Assembly: GCA_018350325.1 (NCBI GenBank)
Contig: JAEVLN010000016.1
Span: 1 to 64,000, forward strand
Direction: 5' to 3'
Length of the DNA: 64,000 bases
From: Globodera rostochiensis
Taxonomy: Eukaryota; Nematoda; Chromadorea; Rhabditida; Heteroderidae
Notes under the pieces: model-generated
Databases searched by the model: none
Seen by the model: only the letters and a program-made list of their open reading frames with translations
Told to the model about the DNA's origin: nothing
Part shown: one piece after another, positions 22,530-32,912 of the stretch
Position numbering within the stretch: position 1 is the first letter of the stretch
How the letters are laid out: every line of letters starts with the position of its first letter
Translations under genes and position numbers: made by a program

Positions 22530-22697
22530 ATTGATGCCCGAGAGTTGGAGGGGAGGGGGGGGGGGGATGCCCGAGAGTTGGAGGGGAGGGGGGGGGATGC
22601 CCGAGAGTTGGAGGGGAGGGGGGGGGGGGATGCCCGAGAGTTGGAGGGGAGGGGAGGGGGGGATGCCCGAGAGTTGGAGGGGAGGGGGGGGGAGAGA
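22530..22697. repeat. About 30-base G-rich minisatellite, 5-6 copies
   Basis: Unit ATGCCCGAGAGTTGGAGGGG followed by a variable G run. Variation is only in the length of the G run. Confidence 0.95.
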
Positions 22698-22759
22698 AAC
22701 TTCCGCCGGGCGAAACATGTGGCGCCTCGGGGGGAGAATCCTTTTCCCCCCGGCTCTCT

Positions 22760-23146
22760 CGCCTCAACCGGTTTGATATTCTTGGTATGTTTAAACGATT
22801 ATGCTAAAGTCAATTTGAAGGGTACGGAGCTCAGCCCGAGGGGATGGATGCCGCCATTTCCGAAATGAAAAACATAAATGGATGCGGTCAAATCGGGCAC
22901 AAAAAATGCAAAATTAAAAAAGAATGGAACAGCAAAAAGACAAATGATTTTAAATGTTACCCTTTTCATTAAACTTTTGGCGCAATATTAAAATGTATTT
23001 AAATGTTTGGTCGGCCAATGCAAATGCCAAACTTTTTGTTTCTTCAATTTATTGGTATAAAAATGCGTCTCCAAAGTCAAAGCGTCCGTCCCTTTAGGGC
23101 AATTTCTTTCGCTTCATCTCTCCGTTTCTTATCTCGGCCCAATTTT
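22760..23146. other. Spacer between array genes 4 and 5
   Basis: AT-rich, without repeats or supported exons. Confidence 0.4.
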
Positions 23147-23803
23147 TCAGTAATTGTCTAGCAAATTGGCGCGGTATGCGTTCATGTCGTAGAACGGGGT
23201 GTACCTGCACAACAATTGCAGTTTTGGGCAGCTAAATGAGCAAATTGCCAACCATCTTTTGTAATGGAACCATTCGGTGTAATCGAACCTAAATGACTTT
23301 TGTAATTTTGTTAATTTTTTTCGTTTACCATGGGCCCTTGTACAGTGCCGAATCGGTGTTGTACTTGAACGGTGCCAAGTCAGCGGTGGACGGGTAACGT
23401 TCGGAGTGTAACGTTTGGTAGTATAGGGGCGAGAAGTAAAAGTACGCGTTGGACCGGTGTGGGTTCTGCGCGGGGTTCGGCAGTTTTAAGAGAGCCCACG
23501 AGGGTGTTTGGCTCAGTTAAAACCAATTTTCATCATTTAAAGTCGCCCAAATTTGTCAAATGTTTAATTGCTTCCTCTGAACGATCTGTCTGCCCTACGT
23601 CTCGGTATCTGCCCCAGTGCGGTTTGTAGCGGTCGGACATACGGACGTGGCCGGTCATGTCGGGCACTGTTCGCGTGCGGGCACAATACCCTTGCCCTTC
23701 GGGAAAGCCCTCGAGCAAGAGCTATATGAGAGAACATTGGGAGTGAGACGAGAGAATGCCGAGAACAAAGTCTTACGTAAGAATTGGGCCGCACTTGAAC
23801 CAT
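23147..23803 (-). CDS. Aromatic-rich array, gene 5
   Basis: Proposed start ATG 23801-23803 with a very short first exon (MVQVRPNSY) and a GTAAGA donor. Second exon after CATATAG reads TVPDMTGHVRMSDRYKPHW. The third, about 23478-23330, reads SNAYFYFSPLYYQTLHSERY and DSALYKGPW with a GTAAAC donor. The fourth, after TTTAG at about 23292, reads FDYTEWFHYKRW. The tail after GTGCAG (about 23203-23147) reads YTPFYDMNAYRANLLDNY and ends with TGA 23147-23149. Same exon order as the other array genes. No domain recognised. Confidence 0.65.
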
Positions 23804-23929
23804 TCTGCTAGAATTCTCCTGAGGCAATGGAGAATCAAATGGAATTGCCTGAGGGGTACGCCGGAAGGTAAATGAAAGGACAAAGCGATAAAGTCGTGGA
23901 GAGAACAGCAGAACAGACACTCTTCACAT

Positions 23930-24135
23930 TCATTGTCCTGTTCTCTCTTTTTACTACACTTTTTACTCTTTTCTCTCTCTCTCACATCCTCTCTTATCTT
24001 CTTCCACTCTTTCTCTTATTCTCTCCTTTTCACACACACTCTCTCTTCATCTTTCTCTCTCGCTCAGATATCTCTCCTACCCTCTTTTTCTCTCCCTCTC
24101 TCACTGGTTCCTCTCGCTCTCTCATTCTCGTTCGC
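23930..24135. repeat. Imperfect CT-rich (CTCTCT) tract
   Basis: About 200 bases dominated by C and T with many CTCTCT runs on the + strand; no fixed unit. Confidence 0.85.
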
Positions 24136-24376
24136 TATTCATCTCCTTTGCTTTGAAAAATATTTAGATAGAGCATTTATTAAACGCATTTTTTTATCAA
24201 AACATCATTTGTCAACCGAATGAATGAATCTATTTTTATCAAATTTTGCATTTTAAGTACACATTTAAATGCAACACAAAAAATGCGAGAAGAGAAAGAA
24301 TTTCATTGGCCTTCTTCGGAGCTTTTTTCGTCTTCTTTCGAATGCGGACCACGTCAATTTGGAGCAGTTCGATTTG

Positions 24377-25769
24377 TCAGAACCGTTTCCTGACCATTCC
24401 TTCCGCGTAATTGAACGGGTGGGCCAGCGCATGGGACCGGTAGTGATACGGCCGAGCATATCCGTTAAGGCGATGGTTGTAGTAGGGCCGGTAATTGGGA
24501 GGGTTGTCGTAGTCGAACATGAAAGGGGCGGCAGTCTTTGTTAGGTAATGGGGGGCGGTACTCTTTGTTAGGTAATGGGGGCGGCACTCTTTGTTAGGTA
24601 ATGCAGGCAATGGGGGGCGGCACTCTTTGTTAGGTAATGCAGGCAATGGGGGGCGGCACTCTTTGTTAGGTAATGGGGGCGGCACTCTTTGTTAGGTAAT
24701 GGGGGGGCGGCACTCTTTGTTAGGTAATGCAGGCAATGGGGGCGGCACTCTTTGTTAGGTAATGGGGGGTGGCACTCTTTGTTAGGTAATGGGGGGCGGT
24801 GCTCTTTGTTAGGTAATGGGGGCGGCACTATTTGTTAGGTAATGGGGGCGGCACTCTTTGTTAGGTAATGGGGGGCGGCACTCTTTGTTAGGTAATGGGG
24901 GGCGGCACTCTTTGTTAGGTAATGGGGGGCGGTGCTCTTTGTTAGGTAATGGGGGGCGGCACTCTTTGTTAGGTAATGGGGGGCGGCACTCTTTGTTAGG
25001 TAATGCAGGCAATGGGGGGCGGCACTCTTTGTTAGGTAATGCAGGCAAAGGGGGGGGGGGAGGCAAACGAACCATTTGCCCTGGTAGGGATAGTCCCAAA
25101 AGGTGTGCGGGTAGTGCCAATAGTGCGGGTTCGCTTTATAGTCACTAAAATTGCGACTTTTTTTTTGTTGTCAGACGTCCGAACTTTCCAACCAATGTTT
25201 GAAGCGGGTGGGGAACATGCTTCGTTTGTACAGCGGCGAGAAGTAATAGTATCGGTCGTACCAGTAAGCATTCGCCTGAATACAATTTTTGGAGACGGAG
25301 TTAGTTAGTCTGGCTGGAGTGATGCGAATCCAGAATGTAAACATGCCCGCCCATCATTTTCATGGAGGACAGACAAACTGACCAAGGTGTAGCCGCGGTA
25401 GTTGCGGTAGGGGAAGTACCCGTGGTAAGTGTTGTAAGTGTACACGGGCAACGAAGGTCTGTACGGTCCGATGGCGCCCTGAATGGCCGACCTTTTTAAG
25501 TTCGAACAAGTCGAATTGGGCCCAATTACCAACCGAGTAGATGCGGAAATTTGGCACGGAGAAGGAGCGGGTCAGCTGGAAAATGGTGGTACTGTATGTC
25601 AAAGTACGAACCACCAAAGGGAGCAGACCATGTTCATGTATTCGGGGGATCGGTTTGTAGGAGGCAGTGGGGGGTAGGGGACGCCGTCCCGGATTGCCAC
25701 GTCCAACAAGGAGCTCGTCCGCTGCAGACGGCTAACCTCCTCGAGCGTCTGTTCCGGCACAACCGCCAT
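24377..25769 (-). CDS. Aromatic-rich array, gene 6 (possible broken splice site)
   Basis: Start ATG 25767-25769 (MAVVPEQTLEEVSRLQRTS). Then LTRSFSVPNFRIYSV after TTTTCCAG (about 25575-25530), VYTYNTYHGYFPYRNYRGY after CATTCAG (about 25475-25380), AYWYDRYYYFSPLYKRS (about 25265-25190) and DYKANPHYWHYPHTFWDYPY (about 25140-25065). The tail reads FDYDNPPNYRPYYNHRLNGY and HPFNYAEGMVRKRF, with a stop at about 24377. The donor after the DYKANPHYW exon has phase 2 and needs an exon starting G-TTC-GAC. That G is preceded by TTTCAT, not TTTCAG. So the last 3' splice site looks mutated, and a minisatellite fills this intron. Confidence 0.6.
24535..25055. repeat. About 25-base minisatellite, some 20 copies
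   Basis: Unit GGCGGCACTCTTTGTTAGGTA plus a variable G run. Some copies carry an extra AATGCAGGCAATG. It fills the last intron of array gene 6. Read on the minus strand each unit ends ACCTAACAAAG, a potential 3' splice site. Confidence 0.96.
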
Positions 25770-26401
25770 GATAATGTTGTGATGACGATGACTGTCAAGC
25801 CTATCGAGGAAAAGCAAAATTCGAAAACAATCGAAATTCAACGAGTTCAGAGAAAAACGCTCAATTTCGCTTCTCGGGAATTTGTGAGGAATGAAATCGA
25901 TCGGGGCAATCACCCCCCCCCCCCCCCCCAGCAGAACATCCCAAAAGGAAATTCATTGGGAGATGCAAACAGCTGTTGTTGGTGATCTGATCGGCGTTGG
26001 GCAAAGCTTGATCTGATGGCTTAAGACATTCTTTTGAGTGGCTTGCGGATCAGCGAACAGATTTAATCAATGCACTCCCCGCCAATCCAAAGCATTCCGA
26101 TGATCTTCCCACGCGTTGCTCAATTCCGAAAAACTTTCCCCAAAGCTTCCTCCCTCCCTCCACAACAAACAAACAAACAATGAATGCTTAGAGTTCTGTC
26201 TGATTGGACAGAGGCTGACAGAAGTCAGAAAGCCCCGTTTCTCGTGAATCAATTGGTTGGCTTTCCGCTCCCTCCCCCCCCCCTCCGTTTAAATGTTCGT
26301 CTTCTCTTTCTCTCTCTCTGATCGGACAATTCAAAGCGTCACCATTTGTTTCTTTCTTTCTTTATCTTTCGTCCTCTCTGTTTCCAATTGTCTCTCTTCC
26401 G
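25770..26401. other. Spacer between array genes 6 and 7
   Basis: No exon seen. A C run lies at 25912-25930, a C run at 26273-26283 and a CT-rich tract at 26290-26390. Confidence 0.4.
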
Positions 26402-27473
26402 TCAAACGAAATGCTGGCGAACAATTGGCCAATGCCCGTATGAATTTGAGTCGTAGTGGGCTGTGTAGAAAGGATCGTAAGCACGGCGAGAGTACGACGG
26501 ATGGTCAAAGTCGTGACTGAAGTGATAATAATGCCAAATCAAAAAGTGATATATTTGAACCGGTAGAAGAAGTGGGGACGGAAGATGGACCGTTTGAACA
26601 TGGAAGTAAAGCGATAGTACTTGTTGAACCAGAAGGAGTTGGCCCCCGCGCCCTAAGAAAAGATGCCAAGTTCGGTATAAGTTGGTTCGGAGTGATTACG
26701 GTAGATACGGGCACAAATCACAATGTTACCCGTTCGTAGTCGCGCACGTAGCGGTACGGAAAGTAGGGCCTGTTCTTCGCTTGCGAATAGGTCCAAATCG
26801 TCCATTGAGACCTGTGGGGCGGGGGCAGGGATTGGCAATCCAACAGAAATATGGCATTGGCACTGACTTGTAGGGGTCAGTCCGGCGGTGATAAGCGTAC
26901 ACATCGGGCACGGAATAAGTGCGGGTCAACTGAAAAAGCATAAAAGTAAATGCTATGAGGTGCGAGAAATGGGCGGACCCGGCGGGTATTTATTCGGGTA
27001 GTCGGAAATGGGGGGCGGATATGTTCGGCCGGGTACCGGGTACCCTACCCGGGTATTTAGCCGTCAGGTACCCCCCCCCCCCCACTCGGGTACCCCCCCC
27101 CCTCGGGTACCCCCCCCCCCACTCGGGTACCCCCCCCCCCACTCGGGTACCCCCCCCCCCTCGGGTACCCCCCCCCACTCGGGTACCCCCCCCCCCACTC
27201 GGGTACCCCCCCCCACTCGGGTACCCTCCCCCCACTCGGGTACCCCCCCCCCACTCGGGTACCCCCCCCCCCCCACTCGGGTACCCCCTCCCCCCCCCCC
27301 CCCCGAGGGTACCCCCCCCCCGACTCCGGTACCTCCTCCCCCCCCGCACCCTATAAGGGAATGAATGAGAACCGAGAACTGACCATTAGCTGCGGTGTGT
27401 GTTCAATGGCGGAACCACGGATAACCGCCGCGGACTGAGCACGCGTCAAAGTCAAAGGCTGCACGTCGGCCAT
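26402..27473 (-). CDS. Aromatic-rich array, gene 7
   Basis: Start ATG 27471-27473 (MADVQPLTLTRAQSAAVIR) with donor GTCAGT after CAGCTAATG. The first intron holds a C-rich minisatellite. Next exons: LTRTYSVPDVYAYHRRTDPY after TTTTTCAG (about 26930-26875); SQWTIWTYSQAKNRPYFPYR after CCACAG with a GTAACA donor (about 26812-26730); ANSFWFNKYYRFTSMFKRSI after CTTAG (about 26652-26560); and a tail after CAG at about 26515 reading HDFDHPSYSRRAYDPFY, ending in TGA 26402-26404. LTRTYSVP matches LTRSFSVP of gene 6. Intron phases of the inner exons were not all verified. Confidence 0.65.
27065..27345. repeat. CCCCACTCGGGTAC minisatellite
   Basis: About 14 copies of ACTCGGGTACC plus a C run (unit about 17-20 bases), in the first intron of array gene 7. 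The unit begins inside a GTACCGGGTACCC-rich stretch at about 27035. Confidence 0.95.
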
Positions 27474-27582
27474 TGCTCAACAGGAGATAAAATTTGACGG
27501 GCAGGCAAGAATATGGAAGACGAAGGGCGAATGTGCGGGGACAGAGCAGCGGAAATCGCCTCGAGCTCTTTGTTTCTCTGCC

Positions 27583-27990
27583 CTCTCAAATGTCTGAGAA
27601 AGTTGTTTTTCTCTGCCTCCTTAGGCTTATTTCCCTCTCAAATGTCTGAGAAAGTTGTTTTTCTCTGCCTCCTTAGGCTTATTTCCCTCTCAAATGTCTG
27701 AGAAAGTTGTTTTTCTCTGCCTCCTTAGGCTTATTTCCCTCTCAAATGTCTGAGAAAGTTGTTTTTCTCTGCCTCCTTAGGCTTATTTCCCTCTCAAATG
27801 TCTGAGAAAGTTGTTTTTCTCTGCCTCCTTAGGCTTATTTCCCTCTCAAATGTCTGAGAAAGTTGTTTTTCTCTGCCTCCTTAGGCTTATTTCCCTCTCA
27901 AATGTCTGAGAAAGTTGTTTTTCTCTGCCTCCTTAGGCTTATTTCCCTCTCAAATGTCTGAGAAAGTTGTTTTTCTCTGCCTCCTTAGGC
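27583..27990. repeat. 52-base minisatellite, 8 copies
   Basis: Unit of 52 bases containing CTCAAATGTCTGAGAAAGTT and CTGCCTCCTTAGGC. Copies look identical, implying recent expansion. Lies between array genes 7 and 8. Confidence 0.97.
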
Positions 27991-28168
27991 TTATCGCTCG
28001 GGGGAGGGGGGACGAGCAGTCCCGGTATTTTTTTAGAACGCTTGCTGCTGCTAGGCCACCTGAAGTTTTTGCTCATCAGTTCAATAAAGTTTATCTTGGC
28101 ATTGTGCCAAAAGATTTCGTTAAATCAAATCTAATTATCTTTCTCTCTCTTCCATCTTTCCTTTCTTT

Positions 28169-28830
28169 TCACTGGGTGATGGGCGTCTCCTGGTACAGAT
28201 TCTCCATCATCTTCGACCGATTGCCTGCAAAAGATGCAGTTGACATATACGACAGATACCGTATTCTCTCTCCCTACCGTATGACAACAGTTCAGTGTTG
28301 TAAAACATGTTGTAGTAGTCGTGGTAACGGCGGTAGTAGTAGGGACTGTCGTAGTGATACCTTTTAATTTTGTATATTTTCTTTTTGCCCAAACTGAACA
28401 CAACCAACCAGTTGTGTTTGTAGGAGCTCCAACGTCGGAAAGGGTAGTGCCAATAGAACGAATCGGTGATGTAATTGCTAAAATTTCAATTTATGATTTT
28501 TAATGATATTTTCTTTAAACATTAATTGACTCGTAAGTGTTGTAGTTCCGGTGGTATCTGTTGGGCCAATAGGCGGAGTATGTCCAGTATGGTTGGTAAA
28601 CGCCGACCGGTTTGGACGGCATTCCGATGGGCACGACAGTGGGGCCGCATTGAGACTCGTAGTGAGAAAGGGAGCGCGAGCGGCCGAGCTGAATGAATTT
28701 TGTCTTTTACACCGAACCAAAGGAAACAATTGCATACCGGATACGGTGCCGGAACTTCCGAGCGCATGACAGCCGACGCGCCACCCTCCGGGACCCCCGC
28801 CAAGATGTTACGGCTAGCGATCACCACCAT
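28169..28830 (-). CDS. Aromatic-rich array, gene 8
   Basis: Start ATG at 28830 (MVVIASRNILAGVPEGG...) with a GTATGC donor at about 28738. The second exon after CTACGAG reads GVYQPYWTYSAYWPNRYHRN (about 28650-28530). The third, after TTAG, reads NYITDSFYWHYPFRRWSSYK (about 28475-28405). The fourth reads YHYDSPYYYRRYHDYYNMF (about 28360-28285) with a GTAGGG donor. The tail after TTGCAG reads NRSKMMENLYQETPITQ, stop TGA 28169-28171. YWHYP and YDSPYYYRR match genes 3, 6 and 9. Strongly basic and aromatic. Confidence 0.65.
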
Positions 28831-29009
28831 TGGCGTGGAAAAAGGATCAGTTCAGCTCCGACCTCTCAATTGGATCAGATCGGTCTCTGGGAACTTTTGT
28901 TGGGGGAAGATGGGACGAAATGAATGAACGGCTTAAAGAGCAACGAAGCCGGCAGAAGAGAAGAAGACATTGACGACAGATGGTGGAACATGATTTGTTA
29001 GAAAAAGAG

Positions 29010-29740
29010 AGATTGGAAGATCCGAGAGGGCGAGGCAAAGAAAGAAGAGGACAGATTGGAAGATCCGAGAGGGCGAGGCAAAGAAAGAAGAGGACAGATT
29101 GGAAGATCCGAGAGGGCGAGGCAGAGAAAGAAGAGGAGAGATTGGAAGATCCGAGAGGGCGAGGCAGAGAAAGAAGAGGAGAGATTGGAAGATCCGAGAG
29201 GGCGAGGCAGAGAAAGAAGAGGAGAGATTGGAAGATCCGAGAGGGCGAGGCAGAGAAAGAAGAGGAGAGATTGGAAGATCCGAGAGGGCGAGGCAGAGAA
29301 AGAAGAGGAGAGATTGGAAGATCCGAGAGAAAGAAGAGGAGAGATTGGAAGATCCGAGAGAAAGAAGAGGAGAGATTGGAAGATCTGAGAGGGCGAGGCA
29401 GAGAAAGAAGAGGACAGATTGGAAGATCCGAGAGGGCGAGGCAGAGAAAGAAGAGGACAGATTGGAAGATCCGAGAGGGCGAGGCAGAGAAAGAAGAGGA
29501 GAGATTGGAAGATCCGAGAGGGCGAGGCAGAGAAAGAAGAGGAGAGATTGGAAGATCCGAGAGAAAGAAGAGGACAGATTGGAAGATCCGAGAGAAAGAA
29601 GAGGAGAGATTGGAAGATCCGAGAGAAAGAAGAGGAGAGATTGGAAGATCCGAGAGGGCGAGGCAGAGAAAGAAGAGGAGAGATTGGAAGATCCGAGAGA
29701 AAGAAGAGGACAGATTGGAAGATCCGAGAGGGCAAGGCAA
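29010..29740. repeat. Minisatellite with 42-base and 29-base unit forms
   Basis: Unit GATTGGAAGATCCGAGAGGG plus CGAGGCAGAGAAAGAAGAGGAGA, about 42 bases. A shorter form lacks GGGCGAGGCAGAG. The two forms are interspersed. Purine-rich on the + strand. Open frames in every direction are repeat artefacts. Confidence 0.96.
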
Positions 29741-30085
29741 AGAAAGAACCATTTTCATTCGCAGCCGCTGCTAATTCATTGTTTATCATTTCTGGCACAG
29801 TTTGATTGGGTGGAAGGGTCGGGAAATGCCGCAAATCTGCCGATTTCTGGTCATTATTCAAAATTCAGAAGCATTCTTTTTGTTGTATATAGAAAAGCGG
29901 CATCAGCAGGCAGCGGGTGTATGGAGCACGATCAAAAGGTTATACACAATTTGTAAAGTGAGGGGAAGGCGACAAAAGACTGTTTTGATTGGATGGTTTG
30001 GTCGAATGGCACTTATTCCTTGGAAATGTTCTCGTTCAATCCATCCAACCATCAACAGAAAGCAGTACAGCAGAACACACTATCG

Positions 30086-30370
30086 TCATGGGTTTCTATC
30101 GATGGCGGGCACCCATTCGGCCGTGTGGGTTGGTGCGGGGCCTTCCGGCTTCAGAGCCTCTCTATCCCAGACGTACAGCTTTCTCCAGTCCTTGTGTCGC
30201 TTGTGCCAGTCGTTGGAGGTGATCCAGTTGCGGTACAGCTGGTTGTAGTTGATGCTCTGAACGTTTAGACATTGTCCCGTCCAATGTTAGGGCGGACGGA
30301 CCCCTTGGCGGTACTGGGCCAGTCCCTTCGACAGACTGTCCTCCATACCTGCAAGAACCGGGGAGGTCAT
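30086..30370 (-). CDS. Small two-exon gene related to the end of array gene 0
   Basis: Exon 1 from ATG at 30370: MTSPVLAGMEDSLSKGLAQY then RQG, followed by GTCCGT. After an intron of about 45 bases ending GTTCAG comes SINYNQLYRNWITSNDWHKR, then HKDWRKLYVWDREALKPEG, ending WVPAIDRNP at TGA 30086-30088. The phase is consistent; about 80 residues in all. YRQG, NWIT and KDW line up with the last two exons of array gene 0 (14304-14520). Basic and Trp-rich. Unknown function; it is placed inside the aromatic-rich array and transcribed in the same direction, just after array gene 9. Confidence 0.55.
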
Positions 30371-30404
30371 CGCCAGACTCACGCTGAGCTTAATTTAGAT
30401 ACTG

Positions 30405-31063
30405 TCTAGAAGCCAGGAACGGTAGCGGTAGGTGCGCAAGTACGAGTCGTAGTAGGGGTCGTACCTTTACCAATAATTGTACCTTTCAAAGAGAAAAAAC
30501 ACTTTTGGACAACAATAAGTGCAACAGAACTGACCAGCGACGGGAATAGTAGGGCCAGTCGTAGTCGTACCTGCAAAAGATAGTAACGGACGAATGGTAC
30601 GGTAACCCCCGGGAAATTTGGTACAAATAGCTCTTGTAACGGGTCCAATAGGATGAGTACGAGTAGTACGGGTAGCTGGTGTAGTCGTAGTCGCTGAAAC
30701 AATTTTAAATGCTTTTACCTCCCCTCCCCAACGATCGACCTGTAAGAGTAACGTCTGTAAGGGAACAACGAACTGGAGTACAGTGGCGAGTAGTAGTTGT
30801 ACCGGTCATACCCGTAGAGGCTCGACTAATTTTGTTTCGGGGGTTTCATAAAATTTGTAATTTCACGACGTACATAGGAATAGTCCCTGTAACGGTAGGG
30901 CCAGTAGCTGCGCCAGCTGTAGTACGGGTAGTAGTAGGAGGAGTAGTAGGGCCCGCTGAAGGAGGTATTCCAATCGCGTCATGTGTTTCCGACAGTAGTT
31001 GACTTCGACAGTGAGTGATTTCGACAGTGAATTCCAAATAAATGTTTTGAACTTGTTAGACAT
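30405..31063 (-). CDS. Aromatic-rich array, gene 9 (the most Tyr-rich member)
   Basis: Exons, 5' to 3' on the minus strand: YYSSYYYPYYSWRSYWPYRY after CTTCAG (about 30958-30870); SSLYGYDRYNYYSPLYSSSL then FPYRRYSYR after AATTAG (about 30825-30738); DYDYTSYPYYSYSSYWTRYK after TTTCAG (about 30695-30610); YDYDWPYYSRRW after TTGCAG (about 30570-30536); a very short YNYW exon; and a tail YDPYYDSYLRTYRYRSWLLD after GTAAAG, ending in TAA 30405-30407. The tyrosine content is extreme. The start is uncertain: ATG at 31063 (MSNKFKTFIWNSL) can join the first aromatic exon in phase. Confidence 0.55.
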
Positions 31064-32044
31064 TTCGAATTTTACTTTTAGATGTTTTTAGACCTGTACG
31101 TTAAGTCGAAATCAACTACTGCGGAAACACACGATGCCGGAAGGGTATAAATAGGGACTGAAGGTCGAGACCCTCAGACACCGGAATTCGGTCTCAAGAC
31201 TCGGAATTTGTCTTCTGAATTCCGATATCCAGTGGAAGTTCTTGGCGGATATTTTAAAAGATTGAAACTAACACGCTCAAGTTGGGCACTGAGTAAGTGC
31301 GCACCAGAGTGGAGGTGGGGGAGGACAGAGCAATTGCAGAACGCGTTCGGACGAGAGCGTAGTCGCCCATCTTACCGGAGGATGTCGGGTGGACGGAAGA
31401 AAGACCTGAAGGAAAAAGGACGTTTATGGGAGGAAAAGCGAAAAGGGGCCAAATGAATTAAGAAAAGAAGTTATCGGAGAAGGAAAAGCCGAGAGATCAA
31501 TTGATCGAAGGCGAATGCCTTAGAATTGACCCCCCCCCCCCGGGGTCAAATTCCTATCGAATGCATGAAAAGGATTAAGGAAGCCATTCAGCGGATCAGG
31601 CCGGGGCAGAGACAAAAGTCAGCTGGGATCAGCGGATCAGGCCGGGGCAGAGACCAGCAAGACGAAGAATTTGTGCCCCCCCCCCCCAGTTCAATTCTTC
31701 TTTAGACGCCCACACACTTTCGAAGAATGTGAACGGATCAATCACCTAATGGTTAAGTGGAAATGCTTCTTTTCCTTCGCCACTTTCTCTTTCTCTCTTT
31801 AACTCTTCAGTTAAGTGATCTTTCTTTCTTTCAACAACGTTCGGTTTAATCCCTCAGGCAAAATTTTCAAAGAAATATTTTTTTGGATAGAAAATAAAAT
31901 GGAAGGAGCGGAGCGTTGATTGATTTATCCGGAAATGATCAAACACCGTTAGGATTGTTCATCATCATCATCAGCATTAACAGCTCATCTGCCGTCGTCT
32001 CATTGGCGGGTTTGGGCATTTCCCTCCGACGCTCCCTAAGGCGT
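31064..32044. other. Intergenic; no supported gene
   Basis: Contains GGGTATAAATAGGG at 31145-31158. It reads as a TATA box on the + strand and, more weakly, on the minus strand for array gene 9. Also a C11 run followed by GGGG at about 31531-31544. No convincing exon seen. Confidence 0.4.
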
Positions 32045-32358
32045 TTACACATACCACCTCTCCGGGTCTAACACCCATTGATAGGGCTGGTAAAGGCCGT
32101 CCGCCGGACATTTGGCATGGAGTCGAATGTCCACCATCACCAGACATTTTGGGCATTTTTGCTAAATTTTTGCAGTTTAAACGATTTCTGGCTAAATGGT
32201 ATTTACAAGGTTCTTCGATAAGTTCGGCGCCACTTTGGCCTGCACATAAGCCGAGGATCGGGCCAACCGGAGCTGATAGTCGCCGTGGCGATGAATCGAT
32301 GCGGACAGATTGGAGGTGCGGGACTCCATGGCCTGCCTGGGGCAAGGGACGTTAATCA
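32045..32358 (-). CDS. C-terminal part of an unrecognised gene (CPKC-containing)
   Basis: Two good exons. The exon 32358-32207 starts after a poly-C acceptor and reads INVPCPRQAMESRTSNLS, HRHGDYQLRLARSSAYVQAK and ends LSKNL before GTAAAT. The exon 32161-32045 starts after TTTAG and reads QKCPKCLVMVDIRLHAKCP and YQPYQWVLDPERWYV, stop TAA 32045-32047. Phase is consistent and composition is that of a real protein. The CPKC plus a later Cys suggests a small metal site. The 5' exons are missing; they should lie above 32400 but I cannot place them. No family recognised. Confidence 0.55.
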
Positions 32359-32756
32359 CTGGGGGGGAAATGATTTGGTGGGATTATTTGGCGAGCATTT
32401 GCGGATAATGGCCGATTTGTGGGGGAGCGTGGGACGACAGCTGTTGCTTAGCCGCCAAAAAGTGAGTTGAAACAGAGGCCAATCCGAAAAGCGATAACCG
32501 GGGGAATTGTCGGGAATGAATAAGTCCACAGATTGGCTAATCGACTCGAAAACACCCGCCGTTCCCCCATTTTGTTTTGTGCTTAAACTCCGAAAACATT
32601 AAACCATCGGACGAATTAATTCATTGCTTTTTAATTAATTTGAACAAAACTTTATTTTAAATTGCACCAGTAGAAATAAATGGAAGTTGGAAAATTGTGA
32701 ATGGATACGTTGTGGGGAAACAATGGCCAAATGGCCGATCGATTTCGTCCGTCGAA

Positions 32757-32912
32757 TCATCCGATGAGGCGAGTCGTGCGCATTTTATCCGCCAACTCCT
32801 CCCCCTCCCCCTCCTCCGATTGCTGCTGTTGTTCGTCGGGGGGCGTCGGCAGAATGCGACGTGGCGCGCGTGGCGACGTCCGCGGCGTGCAGTTGATGGC
32901 AGAAGCTGACAA
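32757..32912 (-). CDS. Possible exon, Gln/Glu-rich C-terminus
   Basis: After GTCAG the minus strand reads ASAINCTPRTSPRAPRRIL, then PTPPDEQQQQSEEGEGEE and ELADKMRTTRLIG with a stop. Composition resembles a disordered C-terminal tail more than random sequence, but there is no second exon to anchor it and other frames are open too. It could belong to a separate gene upstream of the CPKC gene. Confidence 0.25.
   Translation of the reverse strand: MSASAINCTPRTSPRAPRRILPTPPDEQQQQSEEGEGEELADKMRTTRLIG

Noticed and set aside
28847..29956. Several 280-300 codon frames with DWKIREKEE or LSDLPIS patterns
   Set aside because: Shadows of the 42/29-base minisatellite.
31943..32047. Extension of the CPKC gene through a further exon ending in Met repeats near 31940
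   Set aside because: It would need a 19-base intron; the in-frame TAA at 32045-32047 is simpler.
31977..32345. 122-codon frame on the minus strand through 31977-32345
   Set aside because: A different frame of the same DNA gives two better exons with good splice sites ending at 32045, so this frame is a shadow.
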